In this document: in pieces, positions 54,243-64,000 of the stretch
Numbering within the stretch: the stretch's first letter is position 1
How the letters are laid out: each line of letters begins with the position of its first letter
Assembly: GCA_019357535.2 (NCBI GenBank)
Contig: CP079955.1
Coordinates: forward strand, 1,922,001-1,986,000
Reading direction: 5' to 3'
DNA: 64,000 nt
Source of the DNA: Macrococcus sp. 19Msa1099
GTDB lineage: Bacteria > Bacillota > Bacilli > Staphylococcales > Staphylococcaceae
Notes under the pieces: generated by a model
Told to the model about the DNA's origin: nothing
Seen by the model: the letters and a program-made list of their open reading frames with translations, nothing else
Database searches by the model: none
Program-made: the position numbers and the translations under genes

Positions 54243-55414
54243 TGAGCTGGACAGATGAGGTCATTAACTATAGGGAAGAACTTATAGAAATTAGACGTTA
54301 CTTACATATGAATCCGGAACTCTCTTTTCAAGAAAAAAATACTTCTAAATTTATCGAAGATTATTTAACTGAACTTAATATTCCAATAGTAACAAATGTC
54401 GGAGGATATGGCCTATACGGTAAACTTTCAGGACAAGGCGATGGACCAACAGTATTACTCAGAGCAGACTTTGATGCATTACCAATTAATGATCAAAAAG
54501 ATGTACCTTATCGCTCACGAGTGCAAGGCGTAATGCATGCATGTGGTCATGACGGGCATACTGCAATGTTACTGATTACTGCAAAAATTTTAAAGAAATA
54601 TGAATCCGAAATTAAAGGGAATGTTATATTATGCTTCCAGCATGCTGAAGAAGTGCTGCCTGGCGGTGCAAAGTCCATGATTGAAGCTGGGATATTAGAA
54701 GGTGTAGACTTCGTGTTTGGTACACATTCATCTAGCAGTATGGAAACCGGTGACGTTGGCTTTATTACAGGACCGTCATACGGTCATGCAGATTCATTGA
54801 AGATTACTATACAAGGTAAAGGTGGACATGGTGCGACACCTCATGTAACACATGATTCTATAGTAGCAGCAAGCCACTTAATCTCTCAGCTTCAGACAAT
54901 CATATCACGCAGCGTAGATCCTATAGAGACGGGCGTTGTAACCATTGGTGAGTTTAAAGGTGGAGATGCGTTTAATGTTATTGCAGATCGTGTTACATTA
55001 ACAGGTACAGTACGCACATACAAAGAGGAGATCAAAAATGTAATTATTCAGCGATTGCATGAAATTTCCAATGGAATAGAAAAAAGCTTCAATGTAGAAA
55101 TTAATCTTGAATACACCCACGGATATCCTGCACTTGTCAATAGCGAGAAAGAAACATTATGGCTCAAGAATATTGCTAAAAACATTTCATCCATCAATAA
55201 TGTTGTTACTACCGCTCCTAGTTTAGGCGGTGAAGACTTCGCTTATTTCTTAAAAGAACGTCCGGGATGTTACTTTAATACTGGAGTAAAAAACACGGCA
55301 ATACAAGCAGATTATCCTCATCATCATCCAAAGTTTGATATGGATGAAAATGGTCTGTTAAATGGTCCCAAAATATTCTTAGCACTCATACAAAAAATGA
55401 ATGAACTAAAATAA
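54242..55414 (+). CDS. M20D peptidase / amidohydrolase, copy 3
   Basis: 390 residues, ATG 54242 overlapping the previous stop (AAGGAGG upstream). RADFDALPINDQKDVPYRSR, MHACGHDGHTAMLL, HAEEVLPGGAKSMIE, GKGGHGATPHVTHD (HGAxP metal motif), SLGGEDFAYFLKERPG. Metal ligands intact. Ends before a bidirectional terminator shared with tuf. Three tandem copies suggest expansion for several acylated substrates. Confidence 0.9.
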   Translation: MSWTDEVINYREELIEIRRYLHMNPELSFQEKNTSKFIEDYLTELNIPIVTNVGGYGLYGKLSGQGDGPTVLLRADFDALPINDQKDVPYRSRVQGVMHACGHDGHTAMLLITAKILKKYESEIKGNVILCFQHAEEVLPGGAKSMIEAGILEGVDFVFGTHSSSSMETGDVGFITGPSYGHADSLKITIQGKGGHGATPHVTHDSIVAASHLISQLQTIISRSVDPIETGVVTIGEFKGGDAFNVIADRVTLTGTVRTYKEEIKNVIIQRLHEISNGIEKSFNVEINLEYTHGYPALVNSEKETLWLKNIAKNISSINNVVTTAPSLGGEDFAYFLKERPGCYFNTGVKNTAIQADYPHHHPKFDMDENGLLNGPKIFLALIQKMNELK

Positions 55415-55416
55415 AA

Positions 55417-55447
55417 AAAAGCTATGAGGCACGCCTCATAGCTTTTT
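55417..55447. terminator. Bidirectional terminator
   Basis: AAAAGCTATGAGG / CCTCATAGCTTTT, 13-bp stem, CACG loop, T and A runs on both sides; between the M20 genes and tuf. Confidence 0.88.
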
Positions 55448-55468
55448 CTATATCACAAAAAGTGATTA

Positions 55469-56656
55469 TTACTTTTCGATTACAGATACAACGCCTGATC
55501 CTACAGTACGTCCACCTTCACGAATTGAGAAACGAGTTCCGTCTTCAATCGCGATTGGAGAAATTAATTCAACGTTCATTTCGATGTTATCTCCAGGCAT
55601 TACCATTTCAGTACCTTCTGGTAAGTTAACTACACCAGTTACGTCAGTTGTACGGAAGTAGAACTGAGGGCGGTAGTTAGTGAAGAATGGAGTATGACGT
55701 CCACCCTCTTCTTTAGATAATACGTAAACTTCAGCTTTGAATTTAGTATGTGGAGTAATTGAACCTGGTTTAGCTAATACTTGTCCACGTTGTACGTCTT
55801 CACGAGAAACACCACGTAATAAAGCACCGATGTTATCTCCAGCTTCAGCGTAATCTAATAATTTACGGAACATTTCTACACCTGTAACTGTAGTTTTTGA
55901 TGGCTCTTCAGTTAAACCAATGATTTCAACTTCTTCACCAACTTTAACTTGTCCACGCTCAACACGTCCAGTTGCAACTGTACCACGACCAGTGATTGAG
56001 AATACGTCCTCAACTGGCATCATGAATGGTTTGTCAGAATCACGTTCTGGAGTTGGGATGTACTCATCAACTGCGTCCATTAATTCCATGATTTTGTCTT
56101 CGTACTCTTCAACGCCTTCTAATGCTTTTAAAGCAGATCCAGCGATTACAGGTACATCGTCACCAGGGAAGTCATATTCAGATAATAAGTCACGAACTTC
56201 CATTTCAACTAATTCTAATAATTCTTCATCGTCAACCATGTCAACTTTGTTTAAGAATACTACTAATGCTGGTACACCAACGTTACGTGATAAAAGGATA
56301 TGTTCACGAGTTTGTGGCATTGGACCATCAGCAGCAGATACTACTAAGATACCGCCGTCCATTTGAGCAGCACCAGTGATCATGTTTTTAACGTAGTCCG
56401 CGTGACCTGGGCAGTCAACGTGAGCATAGTGACGTTTGTCAGTTTCATACTCGATGTGTGAAGTATTGATTGTGATACCACGTTCTTTTTCTTCAGGTGC
56501 GTTATCGATTTGGTCGTAAGAACGAGCTTCTCCACCTAATTTTTTTGATAAAACAGTTGCGATAGCAGCTGTTAAAGTAGTTTTACCGTGGTCAACGTGA
56601 CCGATTGTACCAATATTGGCATGTGTTTTCGAGCGATCAAATTTTTCTTTAGCCAT
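55469..56656 (-). CDS. tuf: Elongation factor Tu
   Basis: 395 residues. G1 [15 protein letters not shown]3 [13 protein letters not shown]4 [11 protein letters not shown], domain 2 [19 protein letters not shown], domain 3 [15 protein letters not shown]. Delivers aminoacyl-tRNA to the ribosome. Full length. The ribosome site AAGGAGAG precedes ATG 56656. Part of the str cluster, 144 nt after fusA. Confidence 0.98.
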   Translation of the reverse strand: MAKEKFDRSKTHANIGTIGHVDHGKTTLTAAIATVLSKKLGGEARSYDQIDNAPEEKERGITINTSHIEYETDKRHYAHVDCPGHADYVKNMITGAAQMDGGILVVSAADGPMPQTREHILLSRNVGVPALVVFLNKVDMVDDEELLELVEMEVRDLLSEYDFPGDDVPVIAGSALKALEGVEEYEDKIMELMDAVDEYIPTPERDSDKPFMMPVEDVFSITGRGTVATGRVERGQVKVGEEVEIIGLTEEPSKTTVTGVEMFRKLLDYAEAGDNIGALLRGVSREDVQRGQVLAKPGSITPHTKFKAEVYVLSKEEGGRHTPFFTNYRPQFYFRTTDVTGVVNLPEGTEMVMPGDNIEMNVELISPIAIEDGTRFSIREGGRTVGSGVVSVIEK

Positions 56657-56697
56657 TTTGAAATCTCTCCTTAGTTTTAAGTTAATAGTATTTATTA

Positions 56698-56724
56698 CTC
56701 ATGAGGGATTCTCACCCTCATGAG
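56698..56724 (-). repeat. Inverted repeat between fusA and tuf
   Basis: CTCATGAGGG / CCCTCATGAG, 10-bp arms with ATTCTCA loop, without a strong T-run. It is in the 144-nt fusA-tuf gap and could set relative expression or be an RNA processing site. Confidence 0.45.
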
Positions 56725-56800
56725 GGAATTCATAATTCATTTATAAAACATTTAGTGATAAATTGCAATATATTAAGCACGAATGCATAATAAATACAGA

Positions 56801-58882
56801 TTATTCACCTTTGTTTTTCTTAATGATGTCTTCAGCAATTGATTTAGGCACTTCTTCATAGTGATCAAATACCATTGAGTAAGTACCGCGACCTTGCGTA
56901 TTAGAACGTAAGTTAGTCGCGTAACCGAACATTTCTGCTAATGGTACGAATGCACGAACAACTTGAGCGTTACCACGAGCTTCCATACCTTCAACACGTC
57001 CACGACGGCTTGTTACGTCACCCATAATATCTCCCATGTATTCCTCAGGCATAACTATTTCTACCTTCATCATAGGTTCTAAAATTACAGGATCACATTT
57101 TTTAGCAGCTTCTTTAAGTGCTAATGAAGCAGCTACTTTGAAGGCCATCTCAGATGAATCGACATCATGGTAAGAACCATCGAATAATTTCGCTTTAACG
57201 TCGATTAATGGATAACCAGCTAATACACCGTTTTCCATAGAATCTCTAAGACCTGCTTCAACTGAAGGAATATATTCACGTGGAACTACCCCTCCGACGA
57301 TAGCGTTTTCGAATACGAATCCGCCGCCAACTTCGTTTGGTGAGAATTCGATATGAACGTCACCATATTGTCCACGACCACCAGATTGACGTGAGAATTT
57401 ACCTTGAACAGCTGCAGTTGTTTTGAACGTTTCACGGTAAGATACCATTGGCGCACCAACTGTTGCTTCAACTTTAAATTCACGTTTCATACGGTCAACT
57501 AAGATATCTAAGTGTAACTCACCCATACCACCGATAATAACTTGTCCAGTTTCCGGATCAGTATGCGCGTGGAAAGTCGGATCCTCTTCTTGTAATTTTA
57601 CAAGAGCGTTCGTCATTTTATCTTGGTCAGCTTTAGATTTAGGCTCAACAGATAAGTGAATAACTGGTTCCGGGAATTCCATAGATTCTAAGATTACTTG
57701 GTTCTTCTCGTCACATAAAGTGTCACCCGTTGTAGTATCTTTTAAACCTACTGCAGCAGCGATATCACCAGAGTAAACTGTTGAAATCTCTTCACGTGAG
57801 TTGGCATGCATTTGTAAAATACGTCCAACACGTTCACGTTTACCTTTAGTAGCATTTTGTACATAAGAACCTGAGTTTAATGTACCAGAATATACACGGA
57901 AGAATGTTAATTTACCAACGAATGGGTCTGTCATAACTTTAAACGCTAATGCAGCGAAAGGTGCTGAATCATCAGGTTTAGCTATGATTTCTTCATTTTC
58001 ATCATCAGCAGCATGTCCAACAATTGGCTTAACATCTAATGGTGATGGTAAGTATTCAATTGCAGCATCAAGCATTAACTGAACACCTTTATTTTTGAAT
58101 GCAGTACCAGCTAATACTGGATAGAATTCAACGTCACAAGTTGCTTGACGAATAGCAGATTTCAATTCTTCAACAGAAATCTCTTCGCCACCTAAGTACT
58201 TATCCATTAAATCTTCATTAACATCCGCTACTGCTTCAATTAGTTGTTCACGCATAGCTTCTGCATCTGCTAAATATTCTTCAGGAACATCTGATACTTC
58301 AATGTCAGTACCTAAATCATTTGTAAAAGTGTGAAGCTTCATTTCAACTAAATCAACGATTGCATTGAATTGATCTTCAGCACCAATTGGCATTTGAATA
58401 GGATGTGCATTTGCTTGTAATCTGTCATGTAACGTGCCTACAGAGTAATTAAAATCCGCACCAGTTTTATCCATCTTATTGATGAATACGATACGAGGTA
58501 CTCCATAAGTCGTTGCTTGACGCCATACAGTTTCAGTTTGTGGTTCAACACCTGATTGTGCATCAAGTACTGTAACCGCACCATCAAGTACACGTAATGA
58601 ACGTTCAACTTCAACAGTGAAGTCTACGTGTCCAGGTGTATCGATGATGTTGATACGATGGCCATTCCACTGAGCTGTTGTAGCAGCTGAAGTGATTGTG
58701 ATACCACGTTCTTGTTCTTGTTCCATCCAGTCCATTTGTGAAGCACCTTCATGTGTTTCACCAATTTTATGGATACGACCAGTATAATAAAGAATACGTT
58801 CAGTAGTCGTCGTTTTACCAGCATCGATGTGAGCCATGATACCGATATTACGCGTGTTCTTCAAAGAGAATTCTCTTGCCAT
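56801..58882 (-). CDS. fusA: Elongation factor G
   Basis: 693 residues. G1 [21 protein letters not shown]3 [17 protein letters not shown]4 [12 protein letters not shown], switch [11 protein letters not shown]; domain [22 protein letters not shown]. GTPase translocating the ribosome. ATG 58882 with GGAAGGAG upstream. Str cluster; follows rpsG by 107 nt. Confidence 0.98.
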   Translation of the reverse strand: MAREFSLKNTRNIGIMAHIDAGKTTTTERILYYTGRIHKIGETHEGASQMDWMEQEQERGITITSAATTAQWNGHRINIIDTPGHVDFTVEVERSLRVLDGAVTVLDAQSGVEPQTETVWRQATTYGVPRIVFINKMDKTGADFNYSVGTLHDRLQANAHPIQMPIGAEDQFNAIVDLVEMKLHTFTNDLGTDIEVSDVPEEYLADAEAMREQLIEAVADVNEDLMDKYLGGEEISVEELKSAIRQATCDVEFYPVLAGTAFKNKGVQLMLDAAIEYLPSPLDVKPIVGHAADDENEEIIAKPDDSAPFAALAFKVMTDPFVGKLTFFRVYSGTLNSGSYVQNATKGKRERVGRILQMHANSREEISTVYSGDIAAAVGLKDTTTGDTLCDEKNQVILESMEFPEPVIHLSVEPKSKADQDKMTNALVKLQEEDPTFHAHTDPETGQVIIGGMGELHLDILVDRMKREFKVEATVGAPMVSYRETFKTTAAVQGKFSRQSGGRGQYGDVHIEFSPNEVGGGFVFENAIVGGVVPREYIPSVEAGLRDSMENGVLAGYPLIDVKAKLFDGSYHDVDSSEMAFKVAASLALKEAAKKCDPVILEPMMKVEIVMPEEYMGDIMGDVTSRRGRVEGMEARGNAQVVRAFVPLAEMFGYATNLRSNTQGRGTYSMVFDHYEEVPKSIAEDIIKKNKGE

Positions 58883-58924
58883 GGGTATTCTTTCTCCTTC
58901 CAGGATTGGTTTATTTTATAGAAG

Positions 58925-58982
58925 TATAGCCTAACAGTCACATATAGACAGCAAGCTGCCATGTGCGACTGGAAAGGCTATA
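58925..58982 (-). other. Nested hairpin between rpsG and fusA
   Basis: Outer pair TATAGCCT (58925-58932) with AGGCTATA (58975-58982); then AGTCaCAT with ATGtGcGACT; then CAGC / GCTG around a small loop. The structure starts 7 nt after the rpsG stop on the transcript. It resembles a control or processing element of the str operon. Confidence 0.5.
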
Positions 58983-58989
58983 ATTCATC

Positions 58990-59460
58990 TTACCAACGAT
59001 AGTGAGCAAATGCTTTGTTTGCTTCTGCCATTTTATGAGTATCTTCACGCTTCTTAACAGCACCACCAGTGTTGTTAGCAGCATCTAAGATTTCATTAGC
59101 TAAACGCTCTTCCATAGTTTTCTCACCACGAAGACGTGAGTAGTTTACTAACCAACGTAAACCTAAAGTCGTACGACGCTCAGCGCGAACTTCTACAGGT
59201 ACTTGGTAGTTAGAACCCCCAACACGACGAGCTTTAACTTCTAATACAGGCATAATATTGTTGATTGCTTCTTCGAAAACTTCCATTGCATCACGACCAG
59301 AACGTTCTTGAACTAAATCGAATGCATTGTATAAGATTTTTTGAGCAGTACCACGTTTTCCGTCAATCATAATTTTATTGATTAATTTAGTAACTAATTT
59401 AGAATTATGAATTGGATCTGGTAATACATCTCTTTTTGCAACAGGACCTTTACGAGGCAT
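58990..59460 (-). CDS. rpsG: 30S ribosomal protein S7
   Basis: 156 residues. [73 protein letters not shown] at the C terminus. Nucleates the 16S 3' domain. ATG 59460 with AAGGAGGAT. Str cluster gene. Confidence 0.98.
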   Translation of the reverse strand: MPRKGPVAKRDVLPDPIHNSKLVTKLINKIMIDGKRGTAQKILYNAFDLVQERSGRDAMEVFEEAINNIMPVLEVKARRVGGSNYQVPVEVRAERRTTLGLRWLVNYSRLRGEKTMEERLANEILDAANNTGGAVKKREDTHKMAEANKAFAHYRW

Positions 59461-59569
59461 ATTAATATCCTCCTTTCTTAAGTATATTTTTTTGATTGTT
59501 TTATGTCTATTAAGAAGGCATCATTTACACAAATGAAATACTGTTAATAGAATTTATCGTTTTTAATGC

Positions 59570-59989
59570 TTATTTTTTCTCTTTAGGTTTTTTAGCACCG
59601 TATAAAGAACGTCCTTGCATACGGCCGTCAACACCTGAAGTATCTAATGCTCCACGTACGATATGGTAACGTACCCCCGGTAAATCTTTTACACGACCTC
59701 CACGAATAAGTACTACACTATGTTCTTGTAAGTTATGTCCGATACCAGGAATATAAGCATTAACTTCGATATTATTTGATAAACGCACACGTGCATATTT
59801 ACGTAACGCTGAGTTAGGTTTTTTAGGTGTCATAGTTCCTACACGAGTACAAACACCACGTTTTTGTGGAGATGCTAAATCTGTAGCTTTTTTCTTATGA
59901 CTGTTATAACCTTTGTTTAATGCAGGCGCAGTTGATTTTTTAACTTTAGAAGTTCTTGGCTTTTTAACTAATTGGTTAATAGTTGGCAT
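59570..59989 (-). CDS. rpsL: 30S ribosomal protein S12
   Basis: 139 residues. [40 protein letters not shown] and [20 protein letters not shown]; the lysines of the two streptomycin-sensitive loops (KKPNS, RVKDLPG) are wild type. Decoding-site protein. ATG 59989 with AGGAGGAC upstream. Confidence 0.98.
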   Translation of the reverse strand: MPTINQLVKKPRTSKVKKSTAPALNKGYNSHKKKATDLASPQKRGVCTRVGTMTPKKPNSALRKYARVRLSNNIEVNAYIPGIGHNLQEHSVVLIRGGRVKDLPGVRYHIVRGALDTSGVDGRMQGRSLYGAKKPKEKK

Positions 59990-60075
59990 TCTAAATGTCC
60001 TCCTCTCTCTTCTTTAATTCCACACATCCAGGTGGTTCATTTTTAAGGTAAATAAAAATTTGTAAGAATACCGCC

Positions 60076-60333
60076 TTACAAAGCGGGTTTCAAGTGTGCA
60101 ACGACTGTTGCCCGAACTTGAATTCCATATTGTTTACCCAGCGTTTCTTTCGAATCACTGAATTCAATAGGTATTTCTTGCTGGTATGCTAGTAATAGCA
60201 CATTAGTTAATAAGTGGATCTCGGTATTCTGTGCAATCACAATATAATCGACAGTTCCTTTCCTAAGTGACTTTAATGTCTCCTTAAGTCCCACAACATA
60301 TTGACTAGAGTGCATAACTTTTTCATTAGACAT
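60076..60333 (-). CDS. ybxF: L7Ae-family ribosomal-like protein (YbxF type)
   Basis: 85 residues from ATG 60333 (GGAGG 6 nt away; the preceding ATG is too close). L7Ae/L30e fold that binds kink-turn RNA: GLKETLKSLRKGTVDYIVIA, LLLAYQQEIPIEFSDSKETL, GKQYGIQVRATVVAHL. It is the first gene of the rpsL-rpsG-fusA-tuf transcription unit, as in Bacillus and Staphylococcus. Confidence 0.9.
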   Translation of the reverse strand: MSNEKVMHSSQYVVGLKETLKSLRKGTVDYIVIAQNTEIHLLTNVLLLAYQQEIPIEFSDSKETLGKQYGIQVRATVVAHLKPAL

Positions 60334-60375
60334 CATTATCCTCCAAAGCTATAGAGCTACTCATCAACCTAAACA

Positions 60376-60404
60376 ATATTATCATCTTTTAAGCCATACG
60401 TCAA
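60376..60404 (-). promoter_or_regulatory. Promoter of the str operon
   Basis: Minus strand TTGACG (60404-60399), 17 nt, TAATAT (60381-60376), about 40 nt before the ybxF start codon. Near-consensus sigma-A promoter; it begins just after the hairpin at 60414-60448. Confidence 0.75.
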
Positions 60405-60413
60405 CTATATAAA

Positions 60414-60448
60414 AAATAACATTTAAACAAATCGTTTAAATGTTATTT
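60414..60448 (-). terminator. Strong terminator upstream of the str promoter
   Basis: 15-bp perfect stem AAATAACATTTAAAC / GTTTAAATGTTATTT with AAATC loop and TTTTTTAT on the minus strand. It ends a transcript from the rpoC-side spacer just before the str promoter. Confidence 0.8.
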
Positions 60449-60583
60449 AAGTGTTATAGGATCATTAACAATTCTTCTATAATCGATGGTGCCATAAGGA
60501 TGTTCTTTCACGTTTTTCATAGTATCTAGAATTAATACTTCTCTTTTATGAGTAAATATCGGTATCATATATTCTATTTGCAC
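60443..60583 (-). CDS. Short ORF between rpoC and the str operon (possibly a gene remnant)
   Basis: GTG 60583 or ATG 60568 opens a 46- or 41-codon frame that reads IFTHKREVLILDTMKNVKEH then PYGTIDYRRIVNDPITLK, and whose stop touches the terminator at 60414-60448. Its composition looks protein-like and is not a shadow of another gene. One frame over, upstream, FDENKDRILESCANRIYDTD is also protein-like and stops just where this frame begins to read well, so a frameshifted remnant of a larger gene is likely. No family recognised; weak ribosome site. Confidence 0.4.
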   Translation of the reverse strand: MQIEYMIPIFTHKREVLILDTMKNVKEHPYGTIDYRRIVNDPITLK

Positions 60584-60762
60584 AACTTTCTAAAATTCTA
60601 TCCTTATTTTCATCAAATGACAAAAAAAGCGACAGTTCTACATAATAATGTCGTCTTTTATAAGAATCTTGAGTTTTAATTAGCACTCTACATCACTTAT
60701 TTTTTAGCATTATACCATATTATTTAAAATTTGAGTGATTTTTTACTTCTCAAAAATATAAA
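60584..60762. other. AT-rich spacer between rpoC terminator and the short ORF
   Basis: No gene. A hairpin-like element near 60628-60661 (AAAGCGACA ... TGTCGTCTTT) may be a further terminator or a remnant. Confidence 0.35.
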
Positions 60763-60790
60763 AAAGACGAGACACGAATGTCTCGTCTTC
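60763..60790 (-). terminator. Terminator after rpoC
   Basis: AAAGACGAGACA / TGTCTCGTCTT stem with CGAA loop, followed on the minus strand by TTTTTTATATTTTT. Confidence 0.85.
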
Positions 60791-60796
60791 TTTCAC

Positions 60797-63700
60797 TTAA
60801 TTATTAACAGTTGTTTCTTCAGTTTCTGCTACAACCTTATCATATTCAACGTCTCTGTAACGTCTCATACCTGTACCAGCTGGAATCAATTTACCGATAA
60901 TAACGTTCTCTTTAAGTCCAAGTAAGTCATCTCGCTTACCTTTAATTGCAGCATCCGTTAACACACGTGTTGTTTCCTGGAATGAAGCTGCTGATAAGAA
61001 ACTTTCTGTCTCAAGAGAAGCTTTCGTAATACCAAGTAATACTGGCTTCGCTGTTGCTGGGTGTTTTCTTTCTTTAAACACTTTTCTGTTTGCATCTGTA
61101 AATGTATGGATATCTACTAATGCACCAGGAAGTAATGAAGTGTCTCCTGCTTCGATGATACGTACTTTACGTAACATTTGACGTACCATTACTTCTACGT
61201 GTTTATCAGAAATTTCTACCCCTTGCATACGGTAAACTTTTTGTACTTCTTTTAGTAAGTAACTTTGTGTTGCATTTAAACCTGCGATTGCAAGTAACTC
61301 TTTAGGCTCAATTGAACCTTCAGTCATTACTTCTCCACGCGCGATTTTCTGACCGATTTCAACTTTAAGTCTTGCGTTACCAGGCGCTAAGTACGTACGT
61401 ACTTCATTTTCACCTTTAACTTTAATTTCTTGCATACGATCTTTTACGATATTAATATCGATGATTTCACCGTTAATTTCAGAAATTACAGCTTGACCTT
61501 TCGGATTACGCGCTTCGAATAACTCTTGAATACGCGGTAAACCTTGAGTGATATCGGCACCGGCTACCCCACCTGTATGGAACGTACGCATTGTAAGCTG
61601 TGTACCAGGTTCACCGATAGATTGTGCAGCAATTGTTCCAACTGCTTCACCAACTTCAACTTTTTCACCTGTTGCAAGGTTTTTACCGTAACATTTTTCA
61701 CATACACCGTGACGTGTATTACAAGTAAATGCTGAACGGATATGCATTTCTTCAATGCCAGCATCAACAATTGATTTCGCAATTTCAGGTGTGATTAATT
61801 CGTTAGATTGGACTAATATTTCTTTTGTTTCTGGGTGTCTAACTGCCTCTCTTGAATAACGACCTTCAAGACGTTCAATAAATGGTTCAATAAGTTCTGA
61901 ACCTTCACGAATCGCTGATACAAGTAATCCACGGTCTGTACCACAATCCGGTTCACGAACAATCACATCTTGTGCCACGTCAACAAGACGACGTGTTAAG
62001 TAACCAGAATCGGCTGTTTTAAGTGCTGTATCAGCAAGACCTTTACGGGCACCATGTGTCGAGATAAAGTATTCTAATACCGTTAAACCTTCACGGAATG
62101 ATGATTTGATTGGTAACTCAATGATTCGTCCAGATGGGTTGGCCATCAGTCCACGCATACCTGCTAGCTGCGTAAAGTTAGATGCGTTACCACGGGCACC
62201 AGAATCACTCATCATGAAGATTGGGTTTAAGTCATCTAAAGAGTTCATTAACTTCGCTTGAATATCATCTTTTGCTTTTGTCCAGATTTCGATAACAGCT
62301 GCATAACGTTCACTCTCAGTAATTAAACCACGCGTGAATTGTTTTGTAACTCTATCTACTTTCTCTTCTGCAGCATCAATAATTTCCTGCTTATCTGGTA
62401 ATACTACGATATCAGATACACCTACAGTAATACCTGCACGTGATGAATACTTAAATCCTAAGTCTTTCATTCTATCTAACATCATTGAAGTATCTGTTAT
62501 ATGGAACTTATTAAATACTTCTGCAATGATCTGACCTAAGAATTTCTTATTAAAAGGTCTAACAAGTGGTGTTTCATCCAATAATTTGAGAAGTCCTTCT
62601 TCAGTAATATCAGTTGCATTGATAAAGTATCTGTCTGGTGTTCTTGTTTCTAAGTTAGATAAAGTTGGTTCATTAATATATGGGAAAGATTCCGGCATAA
62701 TTTCATTGAATATTACTTTACCAACAGATGTTAACAATAACTGTTTGTTTTGTTCGTCTGTAAATGTAGGATTATTAAATGACCCTGCATAAACGGCGAT
62801 TCTTGAATGTAAATGAACATAACCATTCACATAAGCCATGATAACTTCATTTGCGTCTTTAAAGATTTTACCTTCACCAATAGAACCTACACGCTCTAAT
62901 GTTAAGTAATAGTTTCCAAGTACCATATCCTGAGATGGTGTAACTACTGGCTTACCATCTTTCGGGTTTAAGATGTTTTGTGCTGCTAACATTAACATAC
63001 GTGCTTCAGCTTGTGCTTCTTTTGATAAAGGTACGTGAACGGCCATTTGGTCACCATCGAAATCGGCATTGTAAGCAGTTGTTACAAGCGGGTGAAGACG
63101 AATTGCACGTCCTTCAACTAATGTTGGTTCAAACGCCTGGATACCTAAACGGTGAAGTGTTGGTGCACGGTTTAACAGTACTGGATGTTCACGAATAACA
63201 TCTTCTAACACATCCCATACTTCTGCTTCCATGCGCTCAATTTTACCTTTAGCATTCTTAATGTTTGTAGCAATTTCACGTTCAACAAGCTCTTTCATAA
63301 CAAATGGCTTAAATAATTCAAGTGCCATTTCTTTAGGAAGACCACATTGATACATCTTTAAGTTAGGTCCTACTACGATAACCGAACGACCAGAGTAGTC
63401 TACACGTTTACCAAGTAAGTTTTGACGGAAACGACCTTGTTTCCCCTTAAGCATATGTGACAAAGATTTTAATGGGCGGTTACCTGGTCCAGTAACCGGA
63501 CGGCCACGACGACCATTATCGATTAACGCATCAACTGCTTCTTGTAACATACGTTTTTCGTTTTGAACGATGATGCCAGGAGCACCTAAATCTAATAAAC
63601 GTTTTAAACGGTTGTTACGGTTAATGACACGACGATATAAATCGTTCAAGTCACTTGTCGCAAAACGTCCACCATCTAATTGAACCATCGGACGAATTTC

Positions 63701-64000
63701 AGGTGGGATAATCGGCAGTACATCTAAAATCATCCATGAAGGATCATTTCCTGAGTTACGGAATGATTCTACTACTTCAAGACGTTTAATTGCACGTGTT
63801 AAACGTTGACCAGTTGCAGATTCTAGTTCTTCACGTAATGAACGCAACTCTTGATCTAAATCGATATCAAGAAGTAAATCTTTAATCGCTTCAGCACCCA
63901 TTTTTGCAGTAAATTGACCTGGGAATTTATCATAGTATTCACGATATTCTCTTTCAGATAATAACGTTTTCTTCTCTAGACCCGTTGGCCCTGGATTAAT
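60797..64000 (-). CDS. rpoC: RNA polymerase beta' subunit, 5' part missing
   Basis: The C-terminal 1067 codons; the frame stays open to the right edge, upstream of the internal Met at 63901, with [20 protein letters not shown] read at the edge. About 140 N-terminal residues (including the N-terminal Zn finger) lie outside. Catalytic [15 protein letters not shown] (Mg2+ aspartates) is present, as are [20 protein letters not shown], the bridge-helix region, the second Zn site CGTDRG ... [13 protein letters not shown] and the C-terminal [20 protein letters not shown]. Ends with its own terminator. Confidence 0.98.
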   Translation of the reverse strand: MNPGPTGLEKKTLLSEREYREYYDKFPGQFTAKMGAEAIKDLLLDIDLDQELRSLREELESATGQRLTRAIKRLEVVESFRNSGNDPSWMILDVLPIIPPEIRPMVQLDGGRFATSDLNDLYRRVINRNNRLKRLLDLGAPGIIVQNEKRMLQEAVDALIDNGRRGRPVTGPGNRPLKSLSHMLKGKQGRFRQNLLGKRVDYSGRSVIVVGPNLKMYQCGLPKEMALELFKPFVMKELVEREIATNIKNAKGKIERMEAEVWDVLEDVIREHPVLLNRAPTLHRLGIQAFEPTLVEGRAIRLHPLVTTAYNADFDGDQMAVHVPLSKEAQAEARMLMLAAQNILNPKDGKPVVTPSQDMVLGNYYLTLERVGSIGEGKIFKDANEVIMAYVNGYVHLHSRIAVYAGSFNNPTFTDEQNKQLLLTSVGKVIFNEIMPESFPYINEPTLSNLETRTPDRYFINATDITEEGLLKLLDETPLVRPFNKKFLGQIIAEVFNKFHITDTSMMLDRMKDLGFKYSSRAGITVGVSDIVVLPDKQEIIDAAEEKVDRVTKQFTRGLITESERYAAVIEIWTKAKDDIQAKLMNSLDDLNPIFMMSDSGARGNASNFTQLAGMRGLMANPSGRIIELPIKSSFREGLTVLEYFISTHGARKGLADTALKTADSGYLTRRLVDVAQDVIVREPDCGTDRGLLVSAIREGSELIEPFIERLEGRYSREAVRHPETKEILVQSNELITPEIAKSIVDAGIEEMHIRSAFTCNTRHGVCEKCYGKNLATGEKVEVGEAVGTIAAQSIGEPGTQLTMRTFHTGGVAGADITQGLPRIQELFEARNPKGQAVISEINGEIIDINIVKDRMQEIKVKGENEVRTYLAPGNARLKVEIGQKIARGEVMTEGSIEPKELLAIAGLNATQSYLLKEVQKVYRMQGVEISDKHVEVMVRQMLRKVRIIEAGDTSLLPGALVDIHTFTDANRKVFKERKHPATAKPVLLGITKASLETESFLSAASFQETTRVLTDAAIKGKRDDLLGLKENVIIGKLIPAGTGMRRYRDVEYDKVVAETEETTVNN

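Noticed and set aside
61544..61782. Cysteine- or leucine-rich frames opposite or inside rpoC
   Set aside because: They are shadow frames of the rpoC Zn-finger region; no ribosome site.

Overview
The window is a low-GC Firmicute chromosome segment, most likely Staphylococcaceae and more specifically a Macrococcus- or Mammaliicoccus-like species rather than S. aureus. This rests on gene content and order: the str cluster (rpoC - L7Ae-like - rpsL - rpsG - fusA - tuf) followed by M20 amidohydrolases, kbl/tdh and ilvE; a complete sstABCD catechol-siderophore locus; sle1 (3 LysM + CHAP); hemQ; lipL-pta; pdxK; bacillithiol bshB2; and the tadA // dgk-dck pair. The genus is inferred. I see no insertion sequence, prophage, CRISPR, tRNA or rRNA. 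Almost everything is chromosomal core with a few accessory genes.

Layout. 0-12.4 kb is the least conserved part: the start of an LCP protein, a GNAT, a MarR regulator, NhaC, a small-peptide region (3.2-3.7 kb), a double-EVE protein with a broken AAA-like C terminus, a YeiH exporter, a thermonuclease, a SAM-I riboswitch in front of one orphan 88-residue gene, sle1, a TrhA-type protein, a lipoprotein and small unknowns. 12.5-15 kb: anaerobic ribonucleotide reductase nrdDG behind two NrdR-type boxes. 15-20 kb: methyltransferase, an alpha/beta hydrolase without its serine, a bactofilin-like protein coupled to a HAD protein, NUDIX, and an ABC importer without ATPase. 20-31 kb: argS, ywhD/ywfO-type genes, a hydratase, an ATP-grasp + GNAT/FemAB pair, lipL-pta and divergent hemQ. 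31-38 kb: sstABCD under a Fur-type operator and two APC permeases. 38-46 kb: ung, pdxK, bshB2, folE2, maa, tadA, dgk, dck. 47-55 kb: a PfoR-like IIC protein, ilvE, threonine degradation (tdh, kbl) and three tandem M20 paralogues. 55-64 kb: the str operon and the 3' part of rpoC.

How the genes work together. sstABCD with hemQ serve iron and haem; nrdDG supply dNTPs without oxygen while dgk/dck salvage deoxynucleosides; tdh + kbl turn threonine into glycine and acetyl-CoA next to pta; lipL supplies lipoylation; bshB2 makes bacillithiol.

Most worth a second look: the EVE-EVE-pseudoAAA protein (3871-5307), the SAM riboswitch controlling a single unknown helical protein (7163-7617), the ATP-grasp/FemAB-GNAT pair (25804-28042), the small-peptide/hairpin region at 3.2-3.7 kb, an extra transcription unit between rpoC and the str operon promoter (60414-60583), and a structured RNA candidate at 40806-40871.
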